The notes under the pieces: generated by a model
What the model was told of the DNA's origin: nothing
The model's database searches: none
The model's input: the letters and a program-made list of their open reading frames with translations, nothing else
Assembly (NCBI RefSeq): GCF_003574625.1
Contig: NZ_QNUJ01000002.1
Location: forward strand, 186,001-250,000
Source: Shinella zoogloeoides
GTDB taxonomy: Bacteria > Pseudomonadota > Alphaproteobacteria > Rhizobiales > Rhizobiaceae
Direction of reading: 5' to 3'
DNA: 64,000 nucleotides
Made by a program: the position numbers and the translations under genes
Part shown: one piece after another, positions 8,115 to 16,374 of the stretch
How positions within the stretch are numbered: the stretch's first letter is position 1
Layout of the letters: every line of letters starts with the position of its first letter

Positions 8115-10088
8115 TCAGAACTTCACGCCCGCATGCAGCGTGATCGTGCGGCCCGCCGCGTAGACCGGATCGATGCCACCGCGGTTCGAACTCGTGGCAT
8201 AGCTCGACCGCTCGAAATACTTCCTGTCGAACAGGTTATCGACGCTGAGACGCAGGGTGACGTTCTCATAGGACGGCGGCGTCCATTCGGTATAGATGTT
8301 GACCACGGTATAGGACGGCTGGTCGTAGAAGCCGCTCGCCGTCGCCAGCGCGTCGGAGATCTTGCCGGCCCAGGCCACGGTCGTGCCGACCTTCATGTTG
8401 TAGTCGGGGATGGCGTGGTCGATGTAGAAGGTCGCCATGTCGCCGACCGGCATGAAGGTTCCGCTGTTCGGCAGGGCCGACTTGCCGCCCGCCGTCACCC
8501 TGGCATGGGTGAAGGTCGCGCCGAAGGTGGTCTCCTCCCATGTATAGCTCGCATTGAGCGTGACGCCGCGGCTGCGGTATTCGTTCGGATCGTTGTTGAG
8601 CGAGGGCGCGTCGTAGTTCGGCAGGCCGTTGATGCGCGTGTCGAACAGCGTCACCCCGGCATTCCAGTCCTCGCCGCCGAAATTCGCACCGACCTTGAAG
8701 TTCTTCGCCGAGCCCGTGTCGAAGGACGGGTCGGTGTAGAACGCGTTGTCGCGCGCATGGACATAGCCGTAATCGCCGATGACGTAGCCGAGCCAGGTGC
8801 GCGAAGCGCCGGCGAAGACCTCGAAGCTCTCGGTGAACTTGTAGGCGACCGTCGCGTTCACGCTCGCGCCGCTGTCGGAGAAGCGCTTGTCGTCCCAGTC
8901 GTTAAAGCGGTGCGTGTCGTAGCGCGCGCCGGTCGAGACGTTGAAGCCGTTGTCGAATTCGAAGCGGCCCTGCGTGAAGACGCCGACCTGCGTGGTGTCG
9001 AAGTCGCGGTAGCGGCGGTTATTGTTGCCGTAATTGTCGGTGTGGTAATCGTGCTGGCCGAAATCGAGGCCGGCGGTGATCTTGCCGGAATCGATCGTGA
9101 AGGTGTTCTGGATCTTGCCGCCGTAAAGGTCCTCGTTGAGGATCATGTTGCCGTTCGTGCGGTTCTGGTAGTTGGTCCGCCAGTAGTCGTTCTGGCTGTA
9201 ATACAGCATGAATTCGGGATCCCAGAGATCCGTCGGGGCGGTCGAGCTGTAGGTCAGCTTGACGGTGTCGCGGGCGACCTCCAGCGGGTGCAGCTCATCG
9301 CCGGCCAAGCCCATGTTCATCTTGATCAGGCGATCCGCCTTGTCGCGGCTGCGCTCGTAGCCGAGTTCGAAGCGGTTGTCCTCGATCTCGTAGCCGAGCT
9401 TGGCGAGGATGTTGCGGGCGGCCGGTTCCGTGCCCTTCACGACGTCGCCATGGCCGTCCTTGTAGTCCTTGCCCTTCTGGCCGTGAGTCATGACGAACCA
9501 GTCGAAGTCGCCGACGCGGCCATAGGCCGCCGCACTGCCCGAAACGCCGCTGCCGTTGGTCCCGACCGAAGTGCCGATCCGCGCGCCAAAATCCTTGCCG
9601 TCCTCCAGCAGGTCCTTCGCGCCGACCGTCTCGTAACGCACCGCGCCGGCCGCCGCGGCAAAGCCGGAATCGGCCGCGGCCGCGCCCGCTTCCACCTCGA
9701 CGCGCTTGAGGAAGGCGGGGTCGATGACGCTGGAGCCCGTATGGTGCCAGCTCGTCGCCGTCTGCGGCACGCCGTCGACAGTCACTGCAAGGTTGGACTG
9801 TTCCATGCCGAAGACGTGGATGCGCTTGGACGGCCCGCCACCGCCCGATACCGTGATGGAGGACTGGCGCGAGAACAGCTCGGACACATTGGCCGGCTTC
9901 AGCTTCTCCAGTTCGTCCTCCGAGACGACCGTGCCCCCCGTGGCGACCACGTTGTCGCGGCCCTGGTTGATGACGGTGATCGTATCGAGCACGGTCACCT
10001 CCTCCTGTTTCTTCTCCTCGGCGTGGAGGGCGGAAGACAAAGCGAGCAGGGAAACGCCGGCAAGCGGCATCAAGCGGGTGAATTTCAT
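8115..10088 (-). CDS. TonB-dependent outer-membrane receptor for an iron chelate
   Basis: Outer-membrane gated channel, 657 aa. A signal peptide ([23 protein letters not shown]) precedes a plug domain with [28 protein letters not shown] and [22 protein letters not shown], then a 22-strand-type barrel rich in alternating aromatics. It ends in ITLHAGVKF, with the terminal Phe expected for Bam-dependent assembly. The plug segment [22 protein letters not shown] recalls haem receptors, but no FRAP/NPNL signature is visible in the barrel (SRTW and [15 protein letters not shown] lie there instead). Together with a FatB-type binding protein this leaves siderophore more likely than haem. It is the first gene of the operon and has an IRO-type motif upstream. 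Confidence 0.94.
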   Translation of the reverse strand: MKFTRLMPLAGVSLLALSSALHAEEKKQEEVTVLDTITVINQGRDNVVATGGTVVSEDELEKLKPANVSELFSRQSSITVSGGGGPSKRIHVFGMEQSNLAVTVDGVPQTATSWHHTGSSVIDPAFLKRVEVEAGAAAADSGFAAAAGAVRYETVGAKDLLEDGKDFGARIGTSVGTNGSGVSGSAAAYGRVGDFDWFVMTHGQKGKDYKDGHGDVVKGTEPAARNILAKLGYEIEDNRFELGYERSRDKADRLIKMNMGLAGDELHPLEVARDTVKLTYSSTAPTDLWDPEFMLYYSQNDYWRTNYQNRTNGNMILNEDLYGGKIQNTFTIDSGKITAGLDFGQHDYHTDNYGNNNRRYRDFDTTQVGVFTQGRFEFDNGFNVSTGARYDTHRFNDWDDKRFSDSGASVNATVAYKFTESFEVFAGASRTWLGYVIGDYGYVHARDNAFYTDPSFDTGSAKNFKVGANFGGEDWNAGVTLFDTRINGLPNYDAPSLNNDPNEYRSRGVTLNASYTWEETTFGATFTHARVTAGGKSALPNSGTFMPVGDMATFYIDHAIPDYNMKVGTTVAWAGKISDALATASGFYDQPSYTVVNIYTEWTPPSYENVTLRLSVDNLFDRKYFERSSYATSSNRGGIDPVYAAGRTITLHAGVKF

Positions 10089-10181
10089 CTCGGTACTCCA
10101 GCCGGTCGATCGAAGGGGCGGGAAAGCCCCCTGCCTTCGCTTCGGGCGGCGGACTTGTCACCCGCGAGGGAAGGGCATAAA

Positions 10182-10200
10182 CATGATTTCTGAACTCATG
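10182..10200. promoter_or_regulatory. IRO-box-like motif (TGA-N9-TCA), putative RirA site
   Basis: CATGA and TCATG arms flank 9 nt, giving exactly TGA-N9-TCA at 10184-10198, in the 236-bp divergent region between the receptor and AraC genes. TGA-N9-TCA is the IRO motif linked to RirA iron repression in rhizobia. This would make the receptor operon, and perhaps the AraC gene, iron-repressed. Match to consensus is seen; binding is inferred. Confidence 0.65.
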
Positions 10201-10324
10201 TATTAGGGAGCACCCGCCCCTCTGTCGACGCGAAAGGTTTTGTCCGAAATGTCAAAAATTTACGCAGAAACGGCATAGCCGCACAGCACCCGAACCAATC
10301 GAATTCTGACTTCAGGGCCATCCC

Positions 10325-11200
10325 ATGCTGTATACGCCGGAAGAACTTTTCGTCGGTTCCGTCGAGAATGTGCCGAATTGCACGCCCTATACGGGCGAGC
10401 AGACGATCTGGCCAAAATTCATGCTGATGATCGTGCTGGAGGGGCAGCAGCAGTTCGTCATCGACGACGTCCCCTTCCGGCTGGAGGCCGGCACCGGCAA
10501 AAGACGCATGCCGCTGGTCTTCATGCTGAACGTCGCACAGCACAGCACGTTGCGCTTCATCACCAATAGCGGCGCGCCGCTGCGCAAGGTCATGATCGCC
10601 GCGCCCCGGCCGTGGCTGAGTCGCCTGATGGAGACGGAGGACCGCGTGCCGACGAAGCCGCTGCACGATTTCTTCGCCCGGCATCTGGCGCATTTCTCCT
10701 TCGAGCCGGGGCAACACATCCTGCAGCTCGCGGAAAAGATCGTGCATCCCCCGCCGCTGCTGGAAGGCGAACTCGGCTCCCTTTATCTGAGGGCGCAGGG
10801 GCTCGACATCATGTGGCAATCCTGCCTGGCGATGATGGCGGAGGAGATGGAGAGCCCGCCGGCTCCCTCTTTCCTCAGCCTCAGGGCCTGTGAACGCGCC
10901 CGCGATTATATCCTGGGCAATCTCGGCAAGGACCTTACCATCGACCTGATCGCCAGCGAGGTCGGCGCCAGCCCCTCCACCGTGCAGCGTCGATTCAAGG
11001 AGCATTTCGGCGTGACGGTCTTCGACTTCGTGCGCGAACAGCGGCTGGAGACGGCGCGGGCGGCGCTTGCCAACGAGCGCGTTCCGGTCGGCACCGCCGC
11101 CTATCTCGCCGGCTATAACCACGTCTCCAGCTTCAGCACCGCGTTCCGCAAGGCCTACGGGCTGACGCCCAAGCAGGTCCGTAACAGCAGGCAGCCGTAA
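10325..11200 (+). CDS. AraC family regulator of the iron-chelate operon
   Basis: Transcription activator, 291 aa. The C-terminal AraC DNA-binding domain (about residues 190-290) has two helix-turn-helix units: LTIDLIASEVGASPSTVQRRFKEHFG, and VGTAAYLAGYNHVSSFSTAFRKAYGLTPKQVR. The N-terminal half looks like a ligand-sensing region (YTGEQTIWPKFMLMIVLEGQQQFVIDD). It is divergent from the TonB-receptor operon, the usual arrangement for RhrA/PchR-like siderophore-responsive activators. It probably activates the operon when the chelate is taken up. The ribosome site is weak (AGGG about 8 nt before the ATG). Confidence 0.9.
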   Translation: MLYTPEELFVGSVENVPNCTPYTGEQTIWPKFMLMIVLEGQQQFVIDDVPFRLEAGTGKRRMPLVFMLNVAQHSTLRFITNSGAPLRKVMIAAPRPWLSRLMETEDRVPTKPLHDFFARHLAHFSFEPGQHILQLAEKIVHPPPLLEGELGSLYLRAQGLDIMWQSCLAMMAEEMESPPAPSFLSLRACERARDYILGNLGKDLTIDLIASEVGASPSTVQRRFKEHFGVTVFDFVREQRLETARAALANERVPVGTAAYLAGYNHVSSFSTAFRKAYGLTPKQVRNSRQP

Positions 11201-11211
11201 AGCACCGAAGG

Positions 11212-11937
11212 CTATTCGATCTCCAGATCGGCCCATAGCGGCAGGTGGTCGGAGGCGCGACGGGCGAGAGGGGTGTCGTGCACCGCCGTGCGGTGGACCC
11301 TGACCCCCTCGCCGACGAAGATGTGGTCGAGGCGCAGGAGCGGGAAGCGCGATGGGAAGGTCGGCCGGATCCGGCCGCCGGCCTCGACCTGCGCATCCTT
11401 CAGCCGCCGCACGAGAAGTTTGTAGGAGGCCGAGCGCGTCACCGCGTTGAGGTCGCCGGCAAAGAGGATGCGCGCATCCCCGGGCATCGGCGCGCCGAGC
11501 CAGTCCGGCCCGATCAGCGCCTCGGTCTGGCGCACGCGCTCGGCGCCGAGAAGGCCGAGATGGGTGACGAAGACCTGAAGCCTCACCTCGCCTGCCGGCA
11601 CTTCCACCCAGAGCACGCCGCGCGGCTCCCCACGGGACGGCAGCCCCCCGGCCTTCACGAGCCGCGTCGGCAGCGCCGTCAGCAGGGCATCGCCATAGCG
11701 CTCCTCCTCGAGATGGAGCGCGGGATGGAAATGCGAGACCATGCTCAGGTGCTTCGCGATGCTTTCGGCCTGGTCGATGCCGCCGCTGCGCGCCCGCGCG
11801 ACATCCACCTCCTGCAACGCGACGATATCTGCCTCGCATTCGGCGATCACCTCGGCGATGCGGCCGGGATCGAGCCGCCGGTCCGTGCCGAAGCAGCTAT
11901 GCACGTTGTAGGTCACCAGTCGCAGTCGTCTTCCCAT
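11212..11937 (-). CDS. Endonuclease/exonuclease/phosphatase (EEP) family protein
   Basis: Metal-dependent phosphoesterase fold, 241 aa, no signal peptide. EEP motifs are in order: RLVTYNVHSCFGTDRR with the Asn at about residue 10; DIVALQEVDV with the catalytic Glu at about residue 43; VFVTHLGL with His at about residue 125; ILFAGDLNAV (GD-N) near residue 158; and C-terminal LDHIFVG and SDHLPL with the catalytic Asp/His. All key residues are present, so it should be active. It sits back to back with a flippase-like membrane gene and near a phospholipase D-like gene, a grouping that hints at lipid head-group metabolism. Substrate unknown. Confidence 0.9.
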   Translation of the reverse strand: MGRRLRLVTYNVHSCFGTDRRLDPGRIAEVIAECEADIVALQEVDVARARSGGIDQAESIAKHLSMVSHFHPALHLEEERYGDALLTALPTRLVKAGGLPSRGEPRGVLWVEVPAGEVRLQVFVTHLGLLGAERVRQTEALIGPDWLGAPMPGDARILFAGDLNAVTRSASYKLLVRRLKDAQVEAGGRIRPTFPSRFPLLRLDHIFVGEGVRVHRTAVHDTPLARRASDHLPLWADLEIE

Positions 11938-12018
11938 GCCTTCCTCTCAAGCCCCAGACGCCATTGGAACACGGAAGGCGTTGTTTTCGTTCCGTTCCCT
12001 CGAACTGAAGGAAAACGC

Positions 12019-12951
12019 ATGAAACGCACCCATATTCTCCACGCGGCCGTCGCCGGCGCCGTTCTCGTCGCCGGCTGGCTGGTCTACCGGACGCTCAGCC
12101 AATATTCCTGGGAGGATATCCGCAACTCCGTTTCCGCGATCCCGAAGATGAATTTCGCCCTGGCGCTCGCCTTCTCGGCCGGCTCCTATGTTTGCCTGAC
12201 CTTCTTCGATTTTCTGGCGCTGCGCTATGTCGGCAAGCCGCTCCCCTACCGGCAGGCGGCGCTCGCCTCCTTCACCAGCCTTTCGATCGGCCACAATGTC
12301 GGCATCGCGGCGCTCAGCAGCGGCGCGGTGCGCTACCGCTTTTACAGGCGCTGGGGCCTCGATACGGAGGAGATCGCCAAGCTGATCGTCTTCTGCGGGG
12401 TGACGGTCGGCCTCGGGCTGATCGTGCTCGCGGGCATCTGCCTCATCCTGCTTCCCGGCACCGCCGGCAAGGTGGCGGGTCTCGGCAGGGCCGCCTCGCT
12501 GGCGCTCGGCCTTGCCTGCCTTGCAGTCGGCGCCGTCTATCTTGCGCTTGCCGCCTTTCTGCGCAGCGAGCTGCGTGTCCGGCACTGGCGCTTCGCGCTG
12601 CCTTCGCCGGGGCTGGCGGCCCTGCAACTGGCTGTCGGCACGGCGAATTTCGCCTTCGTCGCGGCGTGCCTTCACCAGCTCCTGAACGGTGACGGCGGCT
12701 ATATGGAAACGACGGCGGCCTATGTGATGGGCAACCTCACGGCCCTCGTCAGCCACGTGCCCGGCGGGCTCGGCGTCATGGAGGCCGCGATCGTCTTTCT
12801 TCTCGGGAGCTCGGCCTCGATCGGCGCGCTGATCGCGTTCCGGGCGGCCTATTTCTTCATTCCGCTTCCGCTCGGGGTGGTCTGCCTGCTCGCCAGCGAA
12901 GCCTTGCTGGATGCCAACGGCGAGGAAGCCCTGCGCAAGAATCCCGGCTGA
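12019..12951 (+). CDS. Lysylphosphatidylglycerol synthase-like transmembrane (UPF0104) protein
   Basis: Polytopic inner-membrane protein, 310 aa, with about eight hydrophobic segments. It matches the flippase-like part of MprF/UPF0104 proteins: FFDFLALRYVGKPLPYRQA, SIGHNVGIAALSSGAVRYRFYRRWG near residue 95, and LTALVSHVPGGLGVMEAAIVFLL near residue 240. The tRNA-dependent synthase half of MprF is absent, so it is probably a lipid or glycan transport component rather than an aminoacyl-lipid synthase. The ATG at 12019 has GAAGGA about 7 nt upstream. Its 3' end overlaps the convergent phospholipase D-like gene by 103 bp. Confidence 0.88.
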   Translation: MKRTHILHAAVAGAVLVAGWLVYRTLSQYSWEDIRNSVSAIPKMNFALALAFSAGSYVCLTFFDFLALRYVGKPLPYRQAALASFTSLSIGHNVGIAALSSGAVRYRFYRRWGLDTEEIAKLIVFCGVTVGLGLIVLAGICLILLPGTAGKVAGLGRAASLALGLACLAVGAVYLALAAFLRSELRVRHWRFALPSPGLAALQLAVGTANFAFVAACLHQLLNGDGGYMETTAAYVMGNLTALVSHVPGGLGVMEAAIVFLLGSSASIGALIAFRAAYFFIPLPLGVVCLLASEALLDANGEEALRKNPG

Positions 12952-14423
12952 CGGCCAGGCAGCGCCCGCCAGCCGGCAAACCAGCCGGACAGCGGCCACC
13001 AGGGCGCCACCGGATCGACGAGCGCGGTGCCCGGAACGGGCGCCGTCGCCCGGCCGCCCTTCGCGTCGCGGAACGGCCGCAGCCCCCGCGCCTTGCCATT
13101 GAAAGCATCGATCACCGTGCCGAGACGCCCTTCCGCGCGCACGGCAGCGCCGAATGTCCCGGCATCCGCATCGAGATGCTCGGCCAGCAGCCGGTCGCGC
13201 AACGCGACGATACCGCGCCGCTCCGTATCGGTCTGCGCCTCAACGGCGATATCCAGCTCGGTATCCATTCCCTCGCTGCGCTGGTTGAGATTGGAGGAGC
13301 CGATGCGCAGGAAGGCATCGTCGACGATGACCAGCTTGGAATGGATGATAATCTCCTGCTCCGAACCGTCGGCCTTCGGCACGACGGGATAGAAGGCGCG
13401 CATCCGCCCGTGCCGGTCGCACTGCGCAAGGCGGCGGATGAAGCGGTCGCGGTTGGCCCCGAGCACCAGACGCTCGATCATGCCGTGGGAACTCAGGGTC
13501 GAGACGATGACGACCTCGGGCCCATCCGGCTCGGCAAGCCTTTCGCACAGCACGTCGCAAACCCGCACCGAGGCGAAATACTGGCTTTCGATATAGATCT
13601 GGCGGCGGGCGCCCTTGAGGGCCGCGATGGTGAGCTCCACCGCCTCGGCGATGCCCTCGCGCCCGCGGATCGCCGGCTCCGTGCGGGCGAAGGCGACGCC
13701 GACCGCCGTCATGTCGGCGACCTGCCCGTCGAGACGGATATCGGCCGGGATTTTCAGCGCCGGGACAGCCTCGTCCGTGGCGAGAAGCCAGCGATGGCGC
13801 GCCGTGTCGCCGGCAAGCCGGGCCGCCTCGCCCTCCAGCCCCACCTGCATGTCGTGCACCGGCTCGTAGCGCTTGCCCGAGGGCATCGTGCGGCGGGGAT
13901 CTTCGGCGCGGTGGGCGCTCGTATCCCAGCGCTTGGCCGTGAGGTCGATGCCGCCGACAAAGGCGACCTGGTCGTCAATGACGACGAGCTTCTGGTGGTG
14001 CGATCCCCGCAGCGGATGGCGGCTGTCGAAGGCCAGCATGATGCGCGGGTGGGACGACCAGCGGCGCTTGCGGAACATCTTCAGCGATTTGCCGGAATAG
14101 ACCGGCCCCATCGCCCAGACCAGCACGCGGATCGTCAGCGCCGGCCGCTCTTCGACGAGCCGCAGCAGAAAGGCGCCGAGCGTCGGGGATTGCGGATCGC
14201 CGGGCCGCAGGCGGATGTCGGGATTGAAATCCCAGCCGACGATCCAGACTTCCTGCCGCGCCTGTTCCAGCGCGCTTTCCAGCGTTTCGAAATAGGCCTC
14301 GCCGTCGACGAGCACGCTCAGCCTGTCTGCGCTCGCAACACGCCAGGCGTTGCGGCCGGGCTGGATGATGGAGGAAGGCATGCTGGTTGCTGCCCCGGTC
14401 AACGGAAACCCTTCGCTTTGCAC
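12849..14423 (-). CDS. Phospholipase D-like / cardiolipin synthase-like protein
   Basis: PLD-superfamily phosphatidyltransferase or hydrolase, 524 aa. It has two HKD motifs: HHQKLVVIDDQVAFVGGID near residue 145 and HSKLVIVDDAFLRIGSSNLN near residue 365. Both catalytic His/Lys pairs are intact. There is no N-terminal signal or strong membrane anchor. An alternative start is the Met at residue 15 (14381). The C-terminal tail after about residue 450 is low in family likeness and contains a Trp/Ala-rich stretch (PWWPLSGWFAGWRALPG). The tail reads antisense through the end of the UPF0104 gene. Neighbours of lipid type suggest membrane phospholipid work. Confidence 0.9.
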   Translation of the reverse strand: MQSEGFPLTGAATSMPSSIIQPGRNAWRVASADRLSVLVDGEAYFETLESALEQARQEVWIVGWDFNPDIRLRPGDPQSPTLGAFLLRLVEERPALTIRVLVWAMGPVYSGKSLKMFRKRRWSSHPRIMLAFDSRHPLRGSHHQKLVVIDDQVAFVGGIDLTAKRWDTSAHRAEDPRRTMPSGKRYEPVHDMQVGLEGEAARLAGDTARHRWLLATDEAVPALKIPADIRLDGQVADMTAVGVAFARTEPAIRGREGIAEAVELTIAALKGARRQIYIESQYFASVRVCDVLCERLAEPDGPEVVIVSTLSSHGMIERLVLGANRDRFIRRLAQCDRHGRMRAFYPVVPKADGSEQEIIIHSKLVIVDDAFLRIGSSNLNQRSEGMDTELDIAVEAQTDTERRGIVALRDRLLAEHLDADAGTFGAAVRAEGRLGTVIDAFNGKARGLRPFRDAKGGRATAPVPGTALVDPVAPWWPLSGWFAGWRALPGRQPGFLRRASSPLASSKASLASRQTTPSGSGMKK

Positions 14424-14457
14424 TCTCTGCCGCCTTGTTTGCTGACGTCACTGGTTC

Positions 14458-14570
14458 GCGCGATCAAAATCCCCGGAAGAGCGTTTGGTTCCGCACCCGG
14501 CCGACGGGTGCCGCACGAAGCCGCTGTTGATTGCCGGAAACGGCTCTGGACGGGAGCCGCCTGATCGCGC
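14458..14570 (+). repeat. Structured intergenic element (nested inverted repeats)
   Basis: The region between the PLD-like and DMT genes. A 9-bp outer pair, GCGCGATCA (14458-14466) and TGATCGCGC (14562-14570), encloses two hairpins: GCACCCG/CGGGTGC (14493-14511) and CGGCTC/GAGCCG (14541-14559). The fold resembles a three-way junction. It could be a rhizobial dispersed repeat, a small RNA or the leader of the DMT gene. In GC-rich DNA some of this pairing arises by chance. Confidence 0.4.
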
Positions 14571-14624
14571 TTTAACGGGATGGACGGCATCCTCGCCGCA
14601 AAGCACCTCACCGGGCGGAACCAG

Positions 14625-15518
14625 ATGCCGATCCACGAACTTGCCGCCCTCGGCGCCGCGACCTGCTGGGCCTTTACCGGATTGATCTCGGCGGGGCCCG
14701 CCGGCCATCTCGGGGCGCTCGCCTTCAACCGCGCCCGCCAGATCTTCGTCACGGGGCTTCTGGCGCTCTATGTGCTCGCCAGCGGGGCGTGGCATCAACT
14801 CGACATGGCCAATGCGGGTCCCCTTCTGCTTTCCGGCCTTATCGGCATCTTCATCGGCGATACGCTGCTCTTCGCGACGCTCAACCGCGTCGGCCCGCGC
14901 CGCTCCGGCATTCTCTTCGCGCTCAACGCACCGATTGCCGCCCTGCTCGGCTGGCTGGTGCTCGGCGAATCCCTGCCGCCGCTTGCGATCGCCGGCATCG
15001 CGCTGACGGCGGCCGGCGTGTTCCTCGCCATTCTCTTCGGCAAGCGGCGGGCGCAGATCCACCAGTGGGAAACGGTCAAGGGGCCGCTCTGGATCGGCGT
15101 GCTGCTGGGCATCGGCGCGGCGACGGGCCAGGCGATCGGCTCCATCATCGCCCGTCCCGTCATGGAGACGGGCATCGATCCCTTCCTCGCCTCGCTCATG
15201 CGCGTCGGCGTGGCGGCCTTCTGCCTCAGCATCCTGATCCAGCTGCCCATCCCCTCCGTCAAGCCGAAGGGACCGCTGACGCTGAAGATCGCGGTCCTCA
15301 CCGCGCTGACCGGCATTCTCGCGCTGGCGATGGGCATGACGCTGCTGCTCTTTGCGCTTTCCGGCGGAAAGGTCGGCATCGTCTCGACCCTCTCGGCCAC
15401 CTCGCCCGTCATGATCCTGCCGATGCTGTGGCTGCGCACCGGCGAACGGCCCGCCGGCGGCGCCTGGGCGGGCGCGGCCCTCGTCGTCATCGGCATGGCG
15501 CTCATTTTCATTCGCTGA
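14625..15518 (+). CDS. DMT superfamily (EamA) transporter
   Basis: Inner-membrane drug/metabolite transporter, 297 aa, with ten predicted helices in two EamA repeats. The first repeat ends in the typical GRP/ALNAPIAALLGWLVLGESLPPLAIAGIALTAAGVFLAI pattern (about residues 95-140). The second ends in TLSATSPVMILPMLWLRTGERPAGGAWAGAALVVIGMALIF. Start chosen at MPIHELAAL; an in-frame ATG at 14580 would add 15 polar residues. Substrate cannot be predicted. It stands alone, with no obvious operon partner. Confidence 0.9.
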   Translation: MPIHELAALGAATCWAFTGLISAGPAGHLGALAFNRARQIFVTGLLALYVLASGAWHQLDMANAGPLLLSGLIGIFIGDTLLFATLNRVGPRRSGILFALNAPIAALLGWLVLGESLPPLAIAGIALTAAGVFLAILFGKRRAQIHQWETVKGPLWIGVLLGIGAATGQAIGSIIARPVMETGIDPFLASLMRVGVAAFCLSILIQLPIPSVKPKGPLTLKIAVLTALTGILALAMGMTLLLFALSGGKVGIVSTLSATSPVMILPMLWLRTGERPAGGAWAGAALVVIGMALIFIR

Positions 15519-15834
15519 CAGCCGTCGTCGGCTTTCCGCAAGCCCGCGACCGGCACCAAAGAATTGCAGCACACCTGCCGGGGAACATGGGGCGGGCCAA
15601 TCCCGTTCGGGGGGCGGAGGAGGCATGCTGTCCGTCTACGGGACAGACCATGCGTCTTTCTCGCCCGCGCTTTTCCGGCACAACGCAGATGATGAAAATT
15701 CGATTAAAATCCTTCCCTGCCGGTTTACGGGCCGCATACCAATGCGCCGCTCGCAATCGCCGGTAGGTGGGATCGACCGGACGAGGCGGTACCTTGGCGC
15801 CGCTCCATGATGGAGCCCGATTCGAGGAATGACC
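15519..15834. other. Intergenic stretch without a recognisable gene
   Basis: About 316 bp between the DMT gene and the next ORF. It holds one imperfect hairpin at 15623-15653 (GCATG/CATGC outer, TGTCC/GGACA inner) with no T run. No convincing coding frame, RNA gene or promoter was seen. Confidence 0.5.
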
Positions 15835-16365
15835 ATGCCCCACCAGCGCCTCCGTCGCCCCTTCCGGGACCACGCGCCCGCCGACCGTCTCGCCCGCGCG
15901 ATACGCGATATCGACAGGCAGATCGAGGCACACCGGCTTGCCGACGAGCCCGCGCCGCTCAGCGCCTACCGCGCCCGCCTCATCCTCAAGGAAGCCCATG
16001 CCCGCTGCCGTGAACGCGTGGAAAGCCGGGCGCCGTCCGTTCCTTTCCTACAAGCTGCGCGGCCCGATGTGATGCCCAAGCCGCATCGGTCACGCAGGGA
16101 CCCGGTCGAGCGATACGAGGCGCTCCCGGGTCCTCACCATTCCCTTGCCGAAGGACAGGAGACTTGCCTTGTGCCGGCGAGCGAGGCAGATTTGCGTTTC
16201 CGCAGATTCACGTGCGGATCGCATGCCTATGAGGGGACGACCATGGCCTATGACTGGACCGGTGAAACGACGCGCAAACGCAATCGCCTGAAACTTGCGA
16301 CCGCCGTCCTTCTCAGCCTCGTCATCGTTCTCGGCATCCCGGCCGCGCTTTCACCCTTCCTCTGA
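15835..16365 (+). CDS. Uncharacterised ORF, charged N-terminal part and C-terminal membrane segment
   Basis: Open frame of 176 aa from the ATG at 15835, which has GAGGA 6 nt upstream. The N-terminal part is Arg/Ala-rich and helical-looking (RLARAIRDIDRQIEAHRL, LILKEAHARCRERVESR). The middle (about residues 60-135) looks unlike a folded protein. The last 40 residues carry a single membrane helix, LKLATAVLLSLVIVLGIPAAL. An internal ATG at 16243 has its own strong ribosome site. The region may therefore be a short upstream protein whose frame happens to stay open plus a separate mini membrane protein. Not recognised. Confidence 0.4.
   Translation: MPHQRLRRPFRDHAPADRLARAIRDIDRQIEAHRLADEPAPLSAYRARLILKEAHARCRERVESRAPSVPFLQAARPDVMPKPHRSRRDPVERYEALPGPHHSLAEGQETCLVPASEADLRFRRFTCGSHAYEGTTMAYDWTGETTRKRNRLKLATAVLLSLVIVLGIPAALSPFL
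16243..16365 (+). CDS. Possible 40-aa single-pass membrane protein
   Basis: A start with GAGGGG 6 nt upstream encodes MAYDWTGETTRKRNRLKLAT followed by the hydrophobic helix AVLLSLVIVLGIPAALSPFL. The basic N-terminal side and single helix give an N-in topology. It is in frame with the longer ORF from 15835, so both could be made. It is too small for firm family assignment, and the function is unknown. Confidence 0.5.
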   Translation: MAYDWTGETTRKRNRLKLATAVLLSLVIVLGIPAALSPFL

Positions 16366-16374
16366 TCGGACCGG

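Noticed and set aside
8115-10088. Calling the TonB receptor a haem receptor.
   Set aside because: The plug has a haem-receptor-like stretch, but no FRAP/NPNL signature is visible, there are no hmuS/hmuT-type genes, and the binding protein is of the FatB/CeuE siderophore type.
6813-10193. A 1126-codon open frame on the plus strand opposite the TonB receptor, and similar long frames at 513-2675, 18472-21114 and 44517-46991.
   Set aside because: They are mirror frames of strongly supported genes in high-GC DNA. Composition is Arg/His/Asp/Gly-rich without any recognisable motif.
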